Below, piece after piece: positions 24,341 to 36,051 of a stretch of 64,000 nucleotides of DNA. Source of the DNA: Wurfbainia villosa (Eukaryota > Streptophyta > Magnoliopsida > Zingiberales > Zingiberaceae); NCBI GenBank assembly GCA_025175895.1, contig CM045989.1, forward strand, positions 131,391,272 to 131,455,271, read 5' to 3'. Under the pieces are notes generated by a model. That model was not told the DNA's origin. It was given only the letters and a program-made list of their open reading frames with translations, and made no database searches. The position numbers and the translations under genes are program-made. How positions within the stretch are numbered: position 1 is the first letter of the stretch; each line of letters opens with the position of its first letter.

Positions 24341-25566
24341 TGTTAGGGCAATAAACCTGTGATATGCTTTTGATGTATGTGACAAAGGGTTTAAGTTAGG
24401 ATGTTTGGATTTGATATGTGCGTTGGAGTCTTGTAGGACTTAGTAATTCTCACATGGAGCATTGGCGAGTTTCACCTCTCATGATTCGGTCCTTGAGTCG
24501 GTGAAGGATGACTTTGCGGAAGTCATGCACTTGGAGCATCCGAGGGACCACCAAATGAGGAGATTGGAGTGAAGCCGGAGGAAGTAGACTTTAGGGCAAG
24601 ACGCGAAGGATGACGCTACAGAGCCGTGCGCTTGGCGCATCCGAGGGACGTGGCCGGACGAAGACAACTTCAAAGGCGAGGGACTCCAAGGGATGAGAGT
24701 GAGCGAATGTAACCCGGGAAGGGGTAGTGCGCTTAAGTAGAACTTGGCTAATTGGCTAAGTGTCGGATGAGATTTCCCGACACCAGTCGACTGCCATGTA
24801 ATGGTAGTCAACTACTCTAAGTCGACTGTGACTCGACTAGTGTTCGAGTCCGGTTCATGTGCCAACAGTCGACTGCTATGGATTGACAGTCGACTGTGAG
24901 ACCACCAGTGGACTGATGAAGGCATCAGTCGACTGGTCGCAAGGGTTTCGAGCACAGAATGGAGTGTCCACCTTCGACACTCGACTGATTGCTCCATCAG
25001 TCAACTGATGGTAAGATCAGTCGACTGATGTGGGAGTCGTTGGGTGGAATCCAACGTGGAAGCAGTCGTTATTGGGCAATGGCTACGGGATCAGTCGACT
25101 GATCGGGGCATTAGTCGACTAGTCCTATGTCAACGGGAAGAAACCCTCTTCCTCTATAAAGAGGAGGGGTGAGGGCCTTTGGGAGCCTAATGTTCATGCT
25201 CTAAACTCTCCCAAAGTGTCCTAAAGTTTTTTCATCCTCTTAATTGAGTTTATTTACATTATATTTGTAAGAGGAGTGTTCTTGTGTAAAAGAGGTTACC
25301 TCCACCTAGCTTGGTGCAAAGGAGAGATCTAGTGGATAGATTGAGGCATGATTCACCTTGGACGAATCGGGTCGTGGACTAGCGACAAGGGTCGTGAACC
25401 ATGTTACGACTTTGTGTTAGCGTTTGTATTCTTGTTATTGCTTTGTCTTTATTGTTTATACTTCCGCTTGCGCTAACGAATTTGTAGACGAGCAATCGAC
25501 GAGAAAATTCCATCATATGCGATAAAGGCTATTCACCCCCTCTAGCCGACCACCATCGACCCTACA
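24341..25566 (+). repeat. E3 5' LTR
   Basis: tgttagggcaata...ccctaca. U3 holds two copies of a gcgcttggcgcatccgaggg-type block (about 24530 and 24645). AGTCGACTG words follow (24783-25130), ending just before a TATA box (cctctataaagagg, about 25151-25164). The U5 end is ggctattcaccccctctagc. Confidence 0.95.
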
Positions 25567-25629
25567 AGTGGTATCAGAGCCAAGTCACTTATCGAGGACT
25601 AACTACCACAACAAGCACTTCATCAAGAG

Positions 25630-28530
25630 ATGACCGGCTCTAATATTCATCCGTCGAAGTTCGAGGGGGAATTCACTTGGTGGAAGAAGCGAATGGAGGT
25701 ATTTTTCGAAACTGACTTCGAAATTCTAGTAACTATGGAAAACGGTTTCGAGATGCCTAGGAATGAAGAAGGGGAGCCATTGGAGAAATCAAGGTGGAAT
25801 AAGAGGCAAATGTTAGGGCAATCTCTTGCCATGATAAGGTTTTGATGTGTGTGGCAAAGGGTTTAAGTTAGGATGATATTGGTATTTGATATGTGCGTTG
25901 GAGTCTTGCATGACTTAGTAATTCGCACATGGAGCCTTGGCAGGTTCACCCTCACAACCTCGGTCCTTGAGTCGGTGAAGGATGACTTTACGGAAGCCGT
26001 GCGCTTGGAGTATCCGAGGGACCGCCGGACGAGATGTCTTGAAGTGAAGCCAAGGAAGTAGACTTCGGAGGCAAGAGACGCGAAGGAGCATTGCAGAGCT
26101 GTGCGCCTGATGCTGCCGAGGGACGTGGCCGCAAACGAAGAGAGCTTCGGCGAGGGACTTCGAGTGAGATGAGAGAATGAGTGAAATGTAAGTAGCTCAT
26201 TAGGTGAACTTGGCCGAATGACTAAGTGTCGGAGACTTGACCGCAAGAGTTAAGGTTTACCCGACCGCCGGAAGCTCAAACTTATATTAAGTTTGAGTTT
26301 CACACGACACCAGTCGACTGCCATGAAATGACAGTCGATTGCTCTTAGTCGAGTGTGTTCGACCGTATCACGATCGTCGCCGGAGGATATCACGCGCATG
26401 ACCGCTTCGTGGCCGTAGGCGTCGACTACGAGGCGCGATCGTGGTGAGGTCCATCACCGATCGCCAAGAGTTCCGTTGGACTACAACGGTCGGGATCCGA
26501 CGTGTTCGGAGGCCGTTAGTGAATGGCATCGATTGCCAAGGGCGCGTGATCGGTAGTGGCGGCGGAAGAAATCAGCCCTCTCTATAAAAAGAGAGGGTGT
26601 GAGCCTTTGAGAGGCTAATGTTTATGCTCTAAGTGATCTTCCTAGTGCTCCACAAGCTCTAAACTCTTCTTACTTGTTTTTACTCCATTCTTATTGTAAG
26701 AAGAGTGATCTTGATTGTAAAGGTTACCTCCACCTAGCTTGGTGCAAAGGAGAGACCAATAGTGATTGGCTTTGGAGGAGTGATTCATCTTGGACAAATC
26801 GGACCGTGGATTAGCGGCGTAGCCGTGAACCACGTTACATCTTTTTGTTAGCGTTTGTATTTTCATTTATTGCTTTGTCTTTATTGTTTATGCTTCCGCT
26901 TGCGCTAACGATTGTGTAGACGAGCAAACGAACGAGAGAATTCCGACATACATCGTAAGAGCGCTATTCACCCCCCTCTAGCCGGCCGTTCGATTCCCTA
27001 CAGCAAAGAGAAGAGTACTTGGCAAACTCAAAAGTCAAACATCACCTTTACAACGTACTCCCCCAACAAGAAGTGAATCGGATAGGGGAGTGTGTAAGTG
27101 CCAAGGAGATGTGGGAGAAGCTAGTAGAGCTTCATGAAGGTACCTCGGAGGCCAAGCTTGCAAGAAGAGACCTCCTCCGCTCCCAACTAACGAATATCAA
27201 ACTTGAAAAGGGAGAAAAGGTAACCTCACTACACTCTCGATTTAAGGAAATATTAATTGGGCTAACAAGTGTAGGAGAAAGACTTTCGAACCGGGATATG
27301 CTTATGAAAGCAATCGATGCTTTTCTCTGGTCATCGAAATGGAGCTCAATGGTGGACTCCTTCTACATGTCAAAGAACTTAGAAGTGAGCACCTTGGAGG
27401 AGTTCTTCTCAACCATGGAGCTCCATGAAACAAGGCTTGAGGGAGTAATTGAAGAATCAAGTATCAAGCCATCAAGAGGAGTAGCCCTAGTAGCCAACAA
27501 GGGAAAGAAGAAGATGGAGACTCCCTCCTCCTCCGATGAAGCATCCTCCTCCTCCTCCATGGATAGCATAGAAGAAGCATACATGGTAAGGAAGGTAAGA
27601 CGTGCTTTGAAAAATTTTAAATTTAATAAATCTAATGATAGGAGGAGAAGACCAAGGGGGAAGATAATTTGTTATAATTGCCAAGGAGAGGGACACATAA
27701 GGGATAATTGTCCTCTCCTAAACAAGAGCTAAGAAGAGAGGAGAAAGAAAGAAGAAAAGAAGAAAAAGGGGAGCAAGAAAAAGGAAGAGGAGAAGAAGGC
27801 CAAAGAAAAGGGGAAGACCAAGGCACTAAAGGCAAGGACATAGGATGACCCTTCCTTCTCATTATCATCGGAAGAGGAGAATGCTTTTGTCACCAACCTT
27901 GCTTTGATGGTGTTTGATGACCTAGACACCTCCTCCTCCGAACAAGAAAGATCAAGCTTAAGTGAGGAGAGCTCTAGTGAAGGGGGAGCTTCTTCACCAT
28001 CCTCATCTGAAGAAGAAGAAGATATGAAGACTATGGTAACGAATCTCTCACCCCATAAAATAGTTTCCATGATTTCTAGCCTTACTAAGGACTTATTTAG
28101 GGCTAAGAAAAAGAATAAAAGTATGCTAGATAAAATTAAGGACTTAGAACAAAAATTAGAAAAAGCATGTTTTGATGTTAATGATGATGATGCATGCTCA
28201 CATGACTATATGCCATTTGATGTTAATGATGCATGTATGGATGAAAATAGGGCTTTAAGAGAGAAAGTAGATCATTTAATCAAGGCCCTAGAAAAATTCA
28301 CTATTGGCTCCAACACCCTTAACATGATCATAGGGAGCCAAAGAGCAAGCTTTAATAAGAAAGACCTAGGATATAAGGAAAATAAAAATGAAAAAGCCTA
28401 TAAATATCTAATTGCTAGGGGTCAGGATAGAAAGAAAATAATTGCTAGAAAATGGATCCCTAAGAAATTTTTAGTGAACCCAATAGGAAAGAATTTATTT
28501 TGGGTTCCAAAATCCATCCTTAAGGGTTAG
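25630..28530 (+). pseudogene. E3 gag (interrupted by E4; two nonsense codons)
   Basis: The start MTGSNIHPSKFEGEFTWW is at 25630. Solo LTR E4 splits the gene after NKRQ at duplicated gcaaa; without it the frame continues from 27008. The order is: a DUF4219-like N-terminus (WWKKRMEVFFETDFE), a UBN2 gag domain (AKHHLYNVLP-type, SAKEMWEKLVELHEG, LHSRFKEI), a zinc knuckle CYNCQGEGHIRDNC (about 27673-27714), an acidic Ser/Glu and basic Lys region with stops at 27730 (TAA) and 27841 (TAG where E2 has Trp), a coiled coil (about 28075-28165) and the tail WIPKKFLVNPIGKNLFWVPK ending at 28530. Length without E4 is 567 codons, equal to E2. It ends just where protease would begin in autonomous elements. 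Confidence 0.9.
25811..27002 (+). mobile_element. E4: solo LTR inside E3 gag
   Basis: A single 1192-bp LTR, tgttagggcaatc...ccctaca, flanked by gcaaa (25806-25810 and 27003-27007). No internal sequence remains, so the two LTRs of the parent element recombined. It is related to the E3 and E2 LTRs but has only a short AGTCGACTG cluster (26310-26345), followed by diverged GC-rich sequence rich in cgatcg (26350-26560). It has a TATA box (ctctctataaaaagag, about 26578). Confidence 0.95.
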
Positions 28531-29866
28531 GAAAACCCTAGGATAGTCAACCATATGGAATTTACCTATATCATATTTTGGTTGACTTAGGATGGCGGGG
28601 CATAAATTTTGAAATAGTGTTGGGTGATGATAATGCACCCATAAATAGTTTAAGTCATGCTCAACACTTAGTGTTATGTGATACTTATGACCTATACATT
28701 TTTAGCATAGTGTTGGGTGATGATAATGTGCCCATAAATTGATAATAATGCTTAAATCATTATAGGTAATGTAATTGTTACACATGTTTGCAATCATGAT
28801 TTATGATCTTGATTTTTGATAGATAATCATGGGCAATAGGGTTTAAATCATGCTCTAGGTGATATTTGACTTCTTATCATGATTACATACCTAATGCATG
28901 ATTATAAATTGATGAATACATTAGTTTCATGATCACAATATGAAATTAATTCATATATGTCTTTATGACCATGTAGTATGTTAGGATGATACTTAACCTT
29001 GTGTAAAATTGTATGAAATTGAAGGTTAAGTATATACAAATATCTTTAGGATACATCTCACACTCACCATAGGCTACCTTAATTGAAAACTTAGCATGAG
29101 TGAGATGATAGGATGATACTAATGGTCCACTAATGCCTATGACATTTAGATGGTCATTTTAAATGTCAAAATAGCAATAATAGACCAATCATGGGGAAGA
29201 CTTATGTTTAATTCATAGACATATTATCCAAAGATCATGGTTGGATATTTCATATGTTTTCAAAATAATTTTTTACTTTAAAATCTGTGTGTTCATGTTT
29301 TGAAACAATCTAAAGCAAAACTAGGTGTTAAAATTGATACTAACTTGATAAAAAACCTAGTTGTTTTGAAGCTTTTGGATTTTTGGCTAATTTTCAAAAA
29401 TACAAGTATTTTTCATGAAAAACTATTTTTCACTGATAAAGGACCTTAAAATAAATGTGTTCCCCAAATTTCATGATTTTTCGAATTTCATAGAATTTTT
29501 AATACATTTCTGAAATTCACCTTGAAAATCAGAAAAATCCGAAATCAGAGTGCCAGTCGACTGGTAGTCTGAACCAGTCGACTGATCGACTGATAACATG
29601 CCCAGTAACTTTCTTTTATCAGATTTAAGGCATGTTTTGGTAATTTTTGTTCCCTAGAATTGATGCCATGCTTGTATAAACCTTGTTTAATATTTTTGAT
29701 GGTGTCAAAGGGGGAGAAATATGCATGTTTAAGTAAGAGGAGAATTGCATTCAGGGGGAGTTTCATGTATTAAGGGGGAGAGTTGATAATCATGTTTATT
29801 TACATGCTTTCTTACCTTAATATTTTTATCAAATATTTACCTAACTTAAACGGATTGCCACACATC
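28531..29866 (+). other. E3 non-coding 3' interior
   Basis: 1.3 kb between gag and the polypurine tract, AT-rich, with no pol remains. It contains two copies of gtgttgggtgatgataatg (28618 and 28701 areas) and a short AGTCGACTG cluster (29552-29592). Related to the E2 interior at 40049-41158. Confidence 0.75.
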
Positions 29867-29879
29867 AAAAGGGGGAGAT

Positions 29880-31102
29880 TGTTACGACAATCAACCCGTG
29901 ATATGGTTTTAATGTGTGTGACAAAGGGTTTAAGTTAGGATGTTTGGATTTGATATGTGTGTTGGAGCCTTGTAGGACTTAGTAATTCGCACATGGAGCA
30001 TTGGCGAGTTTCACCTCTCATGACTCGGTCCTTGAGTCGGTGAAAGATGACTTTGCGGAAGCCATGCGCTTGGAGCATCCGAGGGACCGCCGGACGAGGA
30101 GATTGGAGTGAAGCTGGAGGAAGTAGACTTCAGAGTAAGATGTGAAGGATGGCGCTGCAGAGCCATGCGCTTGGCGCATCCGAGGGACGTGGCCGGACGA
30201 AGACAACTTCAAAGGCAAGGGACTCCAAGGGATGAGAGTGAGCGAATGTAACCCGGGAAGAGGTAGTGCGCTTAGGTGAAACTTGGCCAATTGGCTAAGT
30301 GTCGGATGGGATTTCCCGACACCAGTCGACTGCCATGTAATGGTAGTCGACTACTCTAAGTCGACTGTGACTCGACTAGTGTTCGAGTCCGGTTCATGTG
30401 CCAACAGTCGACTGCCATGGATTGGCAGTCGACTGCGAGACCACTAGTCGACTGATGAAGGCATCGACTTGTCGCAAGCGTTTCGGGCACAGAATGGAGT
30501 GTCCACCTTCATCACTCGACTAATAGCTCCATTAGTCGACTGATGGTAAGATCAGTCGACTGATGTGGGAGCCGTTGGGTGGAATCCAATGTGGAAGCAG
30601 CCGTTATTGGGCAACGACTACGGGATCAGTCGACTGATCAGGGCATCAGTTGACTGGTCCTGTGTCAACGGGAAGAAATCCTCTTCCTCTATAAAGAGGA
30701 GGGGTGAGGGCCTTTGGGAGCCTAATGTTCATACTCTAAACTCTCCCAAAGTGCTCTAAAGTTTTTCCATCCTCTTACTTGAGTTTATTTACATTATATT
30801 TGTAAGAGGAGTGTTCTTGTGTAAAAGAGGTTACCTCCACCTAGCTTGGTGCAAAGGAGAGATCTAGTGGATAGATTGAGGCGTGATTCACCTTGGACGA
30901 ATCGGGTCGTGAACTAGCGGCAAGGGCCGTGAACCACGTTACGACTTTGTGTTAGCATTTGTATTCTTGTTATTGCTTTGTCTTTATTGTTTATACTTCC
31001 ACTTACGCTAACGAATTTGTAGACGAGCAATCAACGAGAAAATTTCACCATACGCGATAAAGGCTATTCACCCCCCTCTAGCCGGCCACCATTGACCCTA
31101 CA
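29880..31102 (+). repeat. E3 3' LTR
   Basis: Nearly identical to 24341-25566, with the same internal modules (AGTCGACTG words 30322-30655, TATA near 30690). Confidence 0.95.
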
Positions 31103-31107
31103 GTTTT

Positions 31108-31420
31108 CATACATGGAATACATTTCTAATTTCATGGCTATTAGCCATCTATACCGGTCTGAACTATTCAGTATCTCATCGTAACTAGTAGGTTCCTCAT
31201 CATCTGTGAGTAACACGTCATTAGATTCACTTATGAGAAATTCATATCTCTAAGGAATCCTACGTATCCTACTAGATCTATGAGGAGGTGGTGTATTATC
31301 AGGTTCAGATATTACCTCATCCGAATGAGTAATCAGTTGTGGTTCTTGACTAGGCATCTCTTCTGTGTCTATCAGAGCCTCTTGAACTACACTTAGTTCA
31401 ACCTCACTCCCACTATTTTC
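31108..31420 (-). pseudogene. E1 pol fragment between E3 and E5 (integrase-RT linker and RT start)
   Basis: The minus strand reads an acidic linker (SGSEVELSVVQEALIDTEEM, SDEVISEPDNTPPPHRSSRI), then the RT start. The word YENQVWNLVDPPEG is split exactly by E3, the two halves meeting at gtttt. The other end is cut by solo LTR E5 at ttttc. Confidence 0.85.
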
Positions 31421-32976
31421 TGTTGGTGCAATCGACCCAAGTCACGATTTACCAGACTCGAGTTTGACTCGAGCAGTATTTTGATGTTAGACAAAACATA
31501 TGACATGTGATTGTCATAGGAAGTTCAAGTGTGTAGCCTTGGCCACGTAAGTCCAAGTGTGTAGCCTTGGCAGTGAAAGTCTAAGCATGGGGCTTGGCGT
31601 TGAAAGTCCAACATAGAGTTGGCAAGGGAAGACCAAGTGTGTAGCCTTGGTCACGTAAGTCCAAGTGTGTAGCCTTGACAGTGAAAGTCCAAGCATGGGG
31701 CTTGACATTGAAAGTCCAACATGGAGTTGGCAAGGGAAGACCAAGTGTGTAGCCTTGCCCATGTAAGTCCAAGTGTGTAGCCTTGGCGGTGAAAAGTCCA
31801 AGTCATGGGGACTTGACATTTGGGAAGTCCAAGGGGTGGTTTGGCAGCGTAAGGCCAAGAAGTAGTCTTGGGAGCGTAAGTCCATATGTACCTTGGCAGT
31901 GTAGATATCAAGAGCATAACAATAGCTGAAGGAAGCACCTGGAGGCTAGCGTATGGATGAACAAGTCATGGATGACTTGGAGGGATCAACGCATGGATGA
32001 ACAAGTCATGGATGACTTGGAGGGATCCGGTAGGTGCAAGGCTAGCAGAGGTGGCTAGAAGGCTTAGGTCTAGGCTAAGGGTGGTCTAGCAAGTATGAGG
32101 GCATCATACTTAGATTAAACCTCATGTTTGAGGTTTACTAGTTGACTGGGGTGATGTACCAGTCGATTGGTGGGAGTCGACTAGTGCTCGACTGCATCAC
32201 AAGGCATAACGATCATTTATCAATATTAGGCGATCAGCGATGGCTTGAGCGATCGGCGCTATGGATGACAATTATTTCGATCGAGACACGAGCCTGCGAG
32301 CCTCGATGGCCGACCGATCGATCGGCTACGAGGTTGGCGATTGGCTGACTGATGGTAATTGGCAGTCGATTGTCAGTGTATCCGTTGGCTGGATGCCAAT
32401 GTGGATTAGGTCGTTGTCTCACAGTGACTACAAAAGCAGTTGACTGGGGCCTTTTGGTAGTCGACTACTAGGAGAAGAATCAACCCGAGACAAGCAAAAA
32501 AGGAGGAGTTTAGGGAGGATTTCTACAATGATATTTGGGGAGATTTTGAAGGGAAATTGTTGCTGCATTCCAGACCTTCAAGAGCAAACCAAAGCAAATA
32601 ACAAGCAAGAGTTCAAAGCCATTTGTTGTAAAGTTTTCTTTATGTATTTTATTTCGTCTTTGTATTTGCTTGTATATTTTTGTATTACTTTGTAATTTTT
32701 TGTACGAGATTTCTCCACCTCTGACTTGTTGTCGAGAAGGAGTTTTAGTAGTGGTGTGTTCATCACTAGAGCTCGTTGAGCTCGCCCCATGGAGTAGGAA
32801 CTCTAAGATTCTGAATCATGTATATCGCGTGTTGTGTGCTTGTATTCTTGTTGTGTATTTTTATTATTGTATATTCTGCTACACTAACAAGAATTGTAGA
32901 GATGAACGAACAATTTCCATCAAGCACGCAAAAGGCTATTCAACCCCCCTTCTAGCTGGGCCTCAATCCTCCAACA
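31421..32976 (+). mobile_element. E5: solo LTR inside E1 pol
   Basis: A single 1556-bp LTR, tgttggtgcaatcgaccc...cctccaaca, flanked by ttttc (31416-31420 and 32977-32981). It carries the AAGTCCAAG minisatellite (31525-31890) and AGTCGACTG words (32140-32465). It lies in the plus sense, opposite to E1. Confidence 0.95.
31525..31890 (+). repeat. AAGTCCAAG/CTTGG minisatellite in E5 U3
   Basis: Degenerate tandem units of about 28-35 bp built on gtccaagtgtgtagccttgg, each with an internal ccaag...cttgg dyad. The same array occurs in E0 (50225-50520), E9 (63670-64000), E7 (about 52960-53080) and E8 (about 54850-55080). Confidence 0.8.
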
Positions 32977-32981
32977 TTTTC

Positions 32982-35049
32982 CTGTAAGAGAAAATCCTTC
33001 TCTAGGAATACAACATGCCTTGAAACAAACACCTTTTATTCCAAGGGATGATAGAATTGGTAACCCCTCGTTTCCATAGGGTAACCAATAAATAGACACT
33101 TATCAGACTTAGCCTCCAGCTTGTCTGATACTGTCCTCTTAATGTAAGCACGACAATCCCATATTTTCAAATAAGATAAATGAAATTTTCTACTATTTCA
33201 CATCTCATATGAAATAGTAGATATTGCCTTAGTTGAGATTCTATTTAACAAGTAAATAGCGGTCTCGAGTGCGTAACTCTAAAAGGTTTTTGGAAGACTT
33301 GCATACTGCATCATTGACCTAACCATGTCTAATAAGATTCGATTTGTCTTTTTAGCCACACTATTATGTTGTGGCGTGTAAGGTGGAGTCCTTTGGGACA
33401 AGATGCCATTGTCCCTTAGATAATCTTAAAATTCTTAGCTGAAGTATTCACCACCTCGATCCGATCGAAGTATTTTAATACTTTTCCTAAATTATTTCTC
33501 TACTTCCTTTCTAAAATCTTTAAACCTTTCAAAGACTTCAACTTGTATCTTAACATATACAAATACTCATATCGTGAATAATCATCGATAAAGGTAACGA
33601 AGTAGCTATAACCTCCTATGACATGAGTTGACATTGGTCCACATACATTGGTATGTATAAGACCCAATACCTCAACTGCTCGTTCACCCTTTCCTTTGAA
33701 AGGTAGTTTAGTCATCTTTCCTTTTAAGCATGAAACACGTGTGTCTAATGAATCTGATTCATAAGACTCCAAAATGTCAAGCCAGTTTGAGCATGCATTC
33801 ATTGCTTATATGGCCAAGACGACAATGCCATAATTACAAGGTTAATTGATTATCTAACTTAACGCGTTTGCTATTTGATTCGATATTGAATATCTCGTTG
33901 GATGTATCTAACGTGTAGATTCCATTATTTAATATCCCAGTAGCATAAAGAACATCATTTAACGTAATGTAACAACAATTATTACTAAACGTCAAATGAT
34001 AACCTTTCTTATTCAAACATGAAATAGAAACAATGTTCTTTATTAATGCAAGAATATAAAAACAATCATCCAACTCTAAGACTAATCTAGTAGGAAGTCG
34101 CAACATATAAGTACCCTTGGCTACTGCAGCAACTTTTGCTTCATTGCCAACCCTTAGATCTGTTTCTCCCTTAACCAGTCTTCTTCTGTTTCTAAGCCCC
34201 TGTATGTCATTACATATATGAGATTCACACTCGGTATCCAATACCCAAGTGATAGAAGAAATAGTATGATATTCAATAACAAATATACCTGAAGTAGATT
34301 GGGTATTAGATGATTTTTTCTGCTTTAATGACTCCAAACACAAATTGTAATTTCTCTTCCAATGTCCATCCTTGCCATAATGATGGTAGGTGCCCTTGGG
34401 AGTTAATTCTTCCTTCTTTGCCTTTTTCTTCCCTTTGGCTTTGGTTTTTGACTTCCTCTTAGAATATTTTTTTGAGGAGTCAACCAACATCACCGCCTTA
34501 TGTTCTTTAGCAACAGATGACTCCACTGTTTTGAGCATGTTAATCAATTCAGGAATAGTGGACTCAATCTTATTCATCTGATAGTTCATCACAAATTGTG
34601 AATAGTTACTAGTCAGATTGTGAAGAATTAAGTCGATACTTAATTCATGGTCCATGAAAAACCCTAATGATCCCAATCGCTCAATATAGCTATTCATCCT
34701 TAGTGCAAACTGCACTGCAAATGAACCCTCCTATATCTTCAAGCAAAAGAGGAGCTGGGTGACCTCGAACCTTTCAGATCATGCCTGCTCATCGAACAAC
34801 TCTCGAAGATGAAAGACAATTATATTAGCATCCATATGCCCATCTCAGAGTCAACAACATGTTTATGGTAAGCCAAATTTTGGTCACCAGATGCATTCTC
34901 TGCAGGAGGTTAGGGAAGAACCTTTTCAAGGATATAAGCTAGCTTTTCAGCCTTAAGAACAATTCTCAGGTTGCGAAGCCAGTCCAAGAAGTTTGCCCAG
35001 TCAATTTGTTGTTGTCCAAAATTGAATGTAAATTAATAGAGGTTGACAT
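32982..35049 (-). pseudogene. E1 gag, protease and integrase
   Basis: The gag start MSTSINLHSILDNNKLTG is at 35049 on the minus strand. A UBN2-type gag continues (34715-34300: FMDHELSIDLILHNL, YSQFVMNYQMNK) with a zinc knuckle that has lost its first Cys (YHHYGKDGHWKRNYNLC). Protease follows at about 34240 as WVLDTECESHICND, with the catalytic DSG reading DTE. The GAG-pre-integrase and integrase core are at 33802-33500 (IHTNVCGPM, FVTFIDDYSRYEYLYM) and continue degraded to 32982, where E5 enters. Frameshifts and stops make it inactive. Confidence 0.88.
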
Positions 35050-36051
35050 GCTATTCTAATTAATACTTAGACATACAAAAAGAAGTGTATAAGAGAGATG
35101 AATTTATAGTAATGTAAATAATTTACATTAATAAGAAACTCCCACTATTTTTATCAAATTCAATAGCCCTCACTTTGAATTCGAGAGATGGTAGGTGATC
35201 TCTTAGTGGGTTGATATCCATTATGACTAAGAACAATCTTGGAGAGAGTCCAACAAATCATTCATAGTCATAATGTTAGGTATCAAGAATACCTATTATA
35301 TATCAAATATATAACTATCACTTTATGCTACAACTAATTGAATGTTCATATATACATTAGGGTGTTAACTTATTAACATATATACATTCAATGCATATCA
35401 TCAAATTGCACCTCTGTTCACATTGACCTTGGAGAGAGTCTAACAAATCAATGCTTTCAGCTAGGGCCAACCCATTAATCGTGAGATCGAATTTAAATGA
35501 TTTGAACACATCCAATTTACAAGCCAGACTTGGAGAGAGTCCAATAACCCAAATTTGAAATTGACCTCTGGTCCTTACCATTTAAAATAAACATTGAATC
35601 TCATATGAATTGAACATGCTCGATGGCATGCCAGGCTTGGAGAAAGCCCAACAATCCAAACACGAAAAAGAACTCTGGTTCAACCATATTAATGGAAGGT
35701 GTTAGCCCTAATATTTGCATGAGAGATTTTAGGTTATTATGCGTCTCATCTATAAAAGGAAATAAACCTAAATATGGAAAAACTAAGGTCACATTAGAAA
35801 ATAAATTTCCTGATGTGAACGTGAGTCTATGCTTAGGCTCTAACGATGCGGCCAACACCTTCGGTGTTTCTAGGTGCATCCTCAGTATTTCCTTTTAGGT
35901 TACAAACATATCCTATATGTAAAATCAAGCATATTCTAATCTATTATATAGATAAACATGACACAAGTATATTAAAACATCAAACATGCTTTAAATATTC
36001 TCCTACAATATGCAATCTATGCCAAACGAACAAGGTGGCTCTGATACCACT

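Larger units (their letters stand above)
24341..31102 (+). mobile_element. E3: gag-only LTR retrotransposon inside the E1 RT gene
   Basis: Flanked by gtttt (24336-24340 and 31103-31107). LTRs of 1226 and 1223 bp are very similar to each other, so this is a young insertion. Primer site tggtatcagagc at 25569-25580; polypurine tract aaaagggggagat at 29867-29879. After removing solo LTR E4 the element is about 5.6 kb, with one gag gene and no pol. It is the same family as E2 and E4. Confidence 0.95.

Noticed and set aside
27363..28070. Minus-strand Ser/Phe-rich frames over E3 gag
   Set aside because: They mirror the acidic, low-complexity gag coding strand and have no independent motif.
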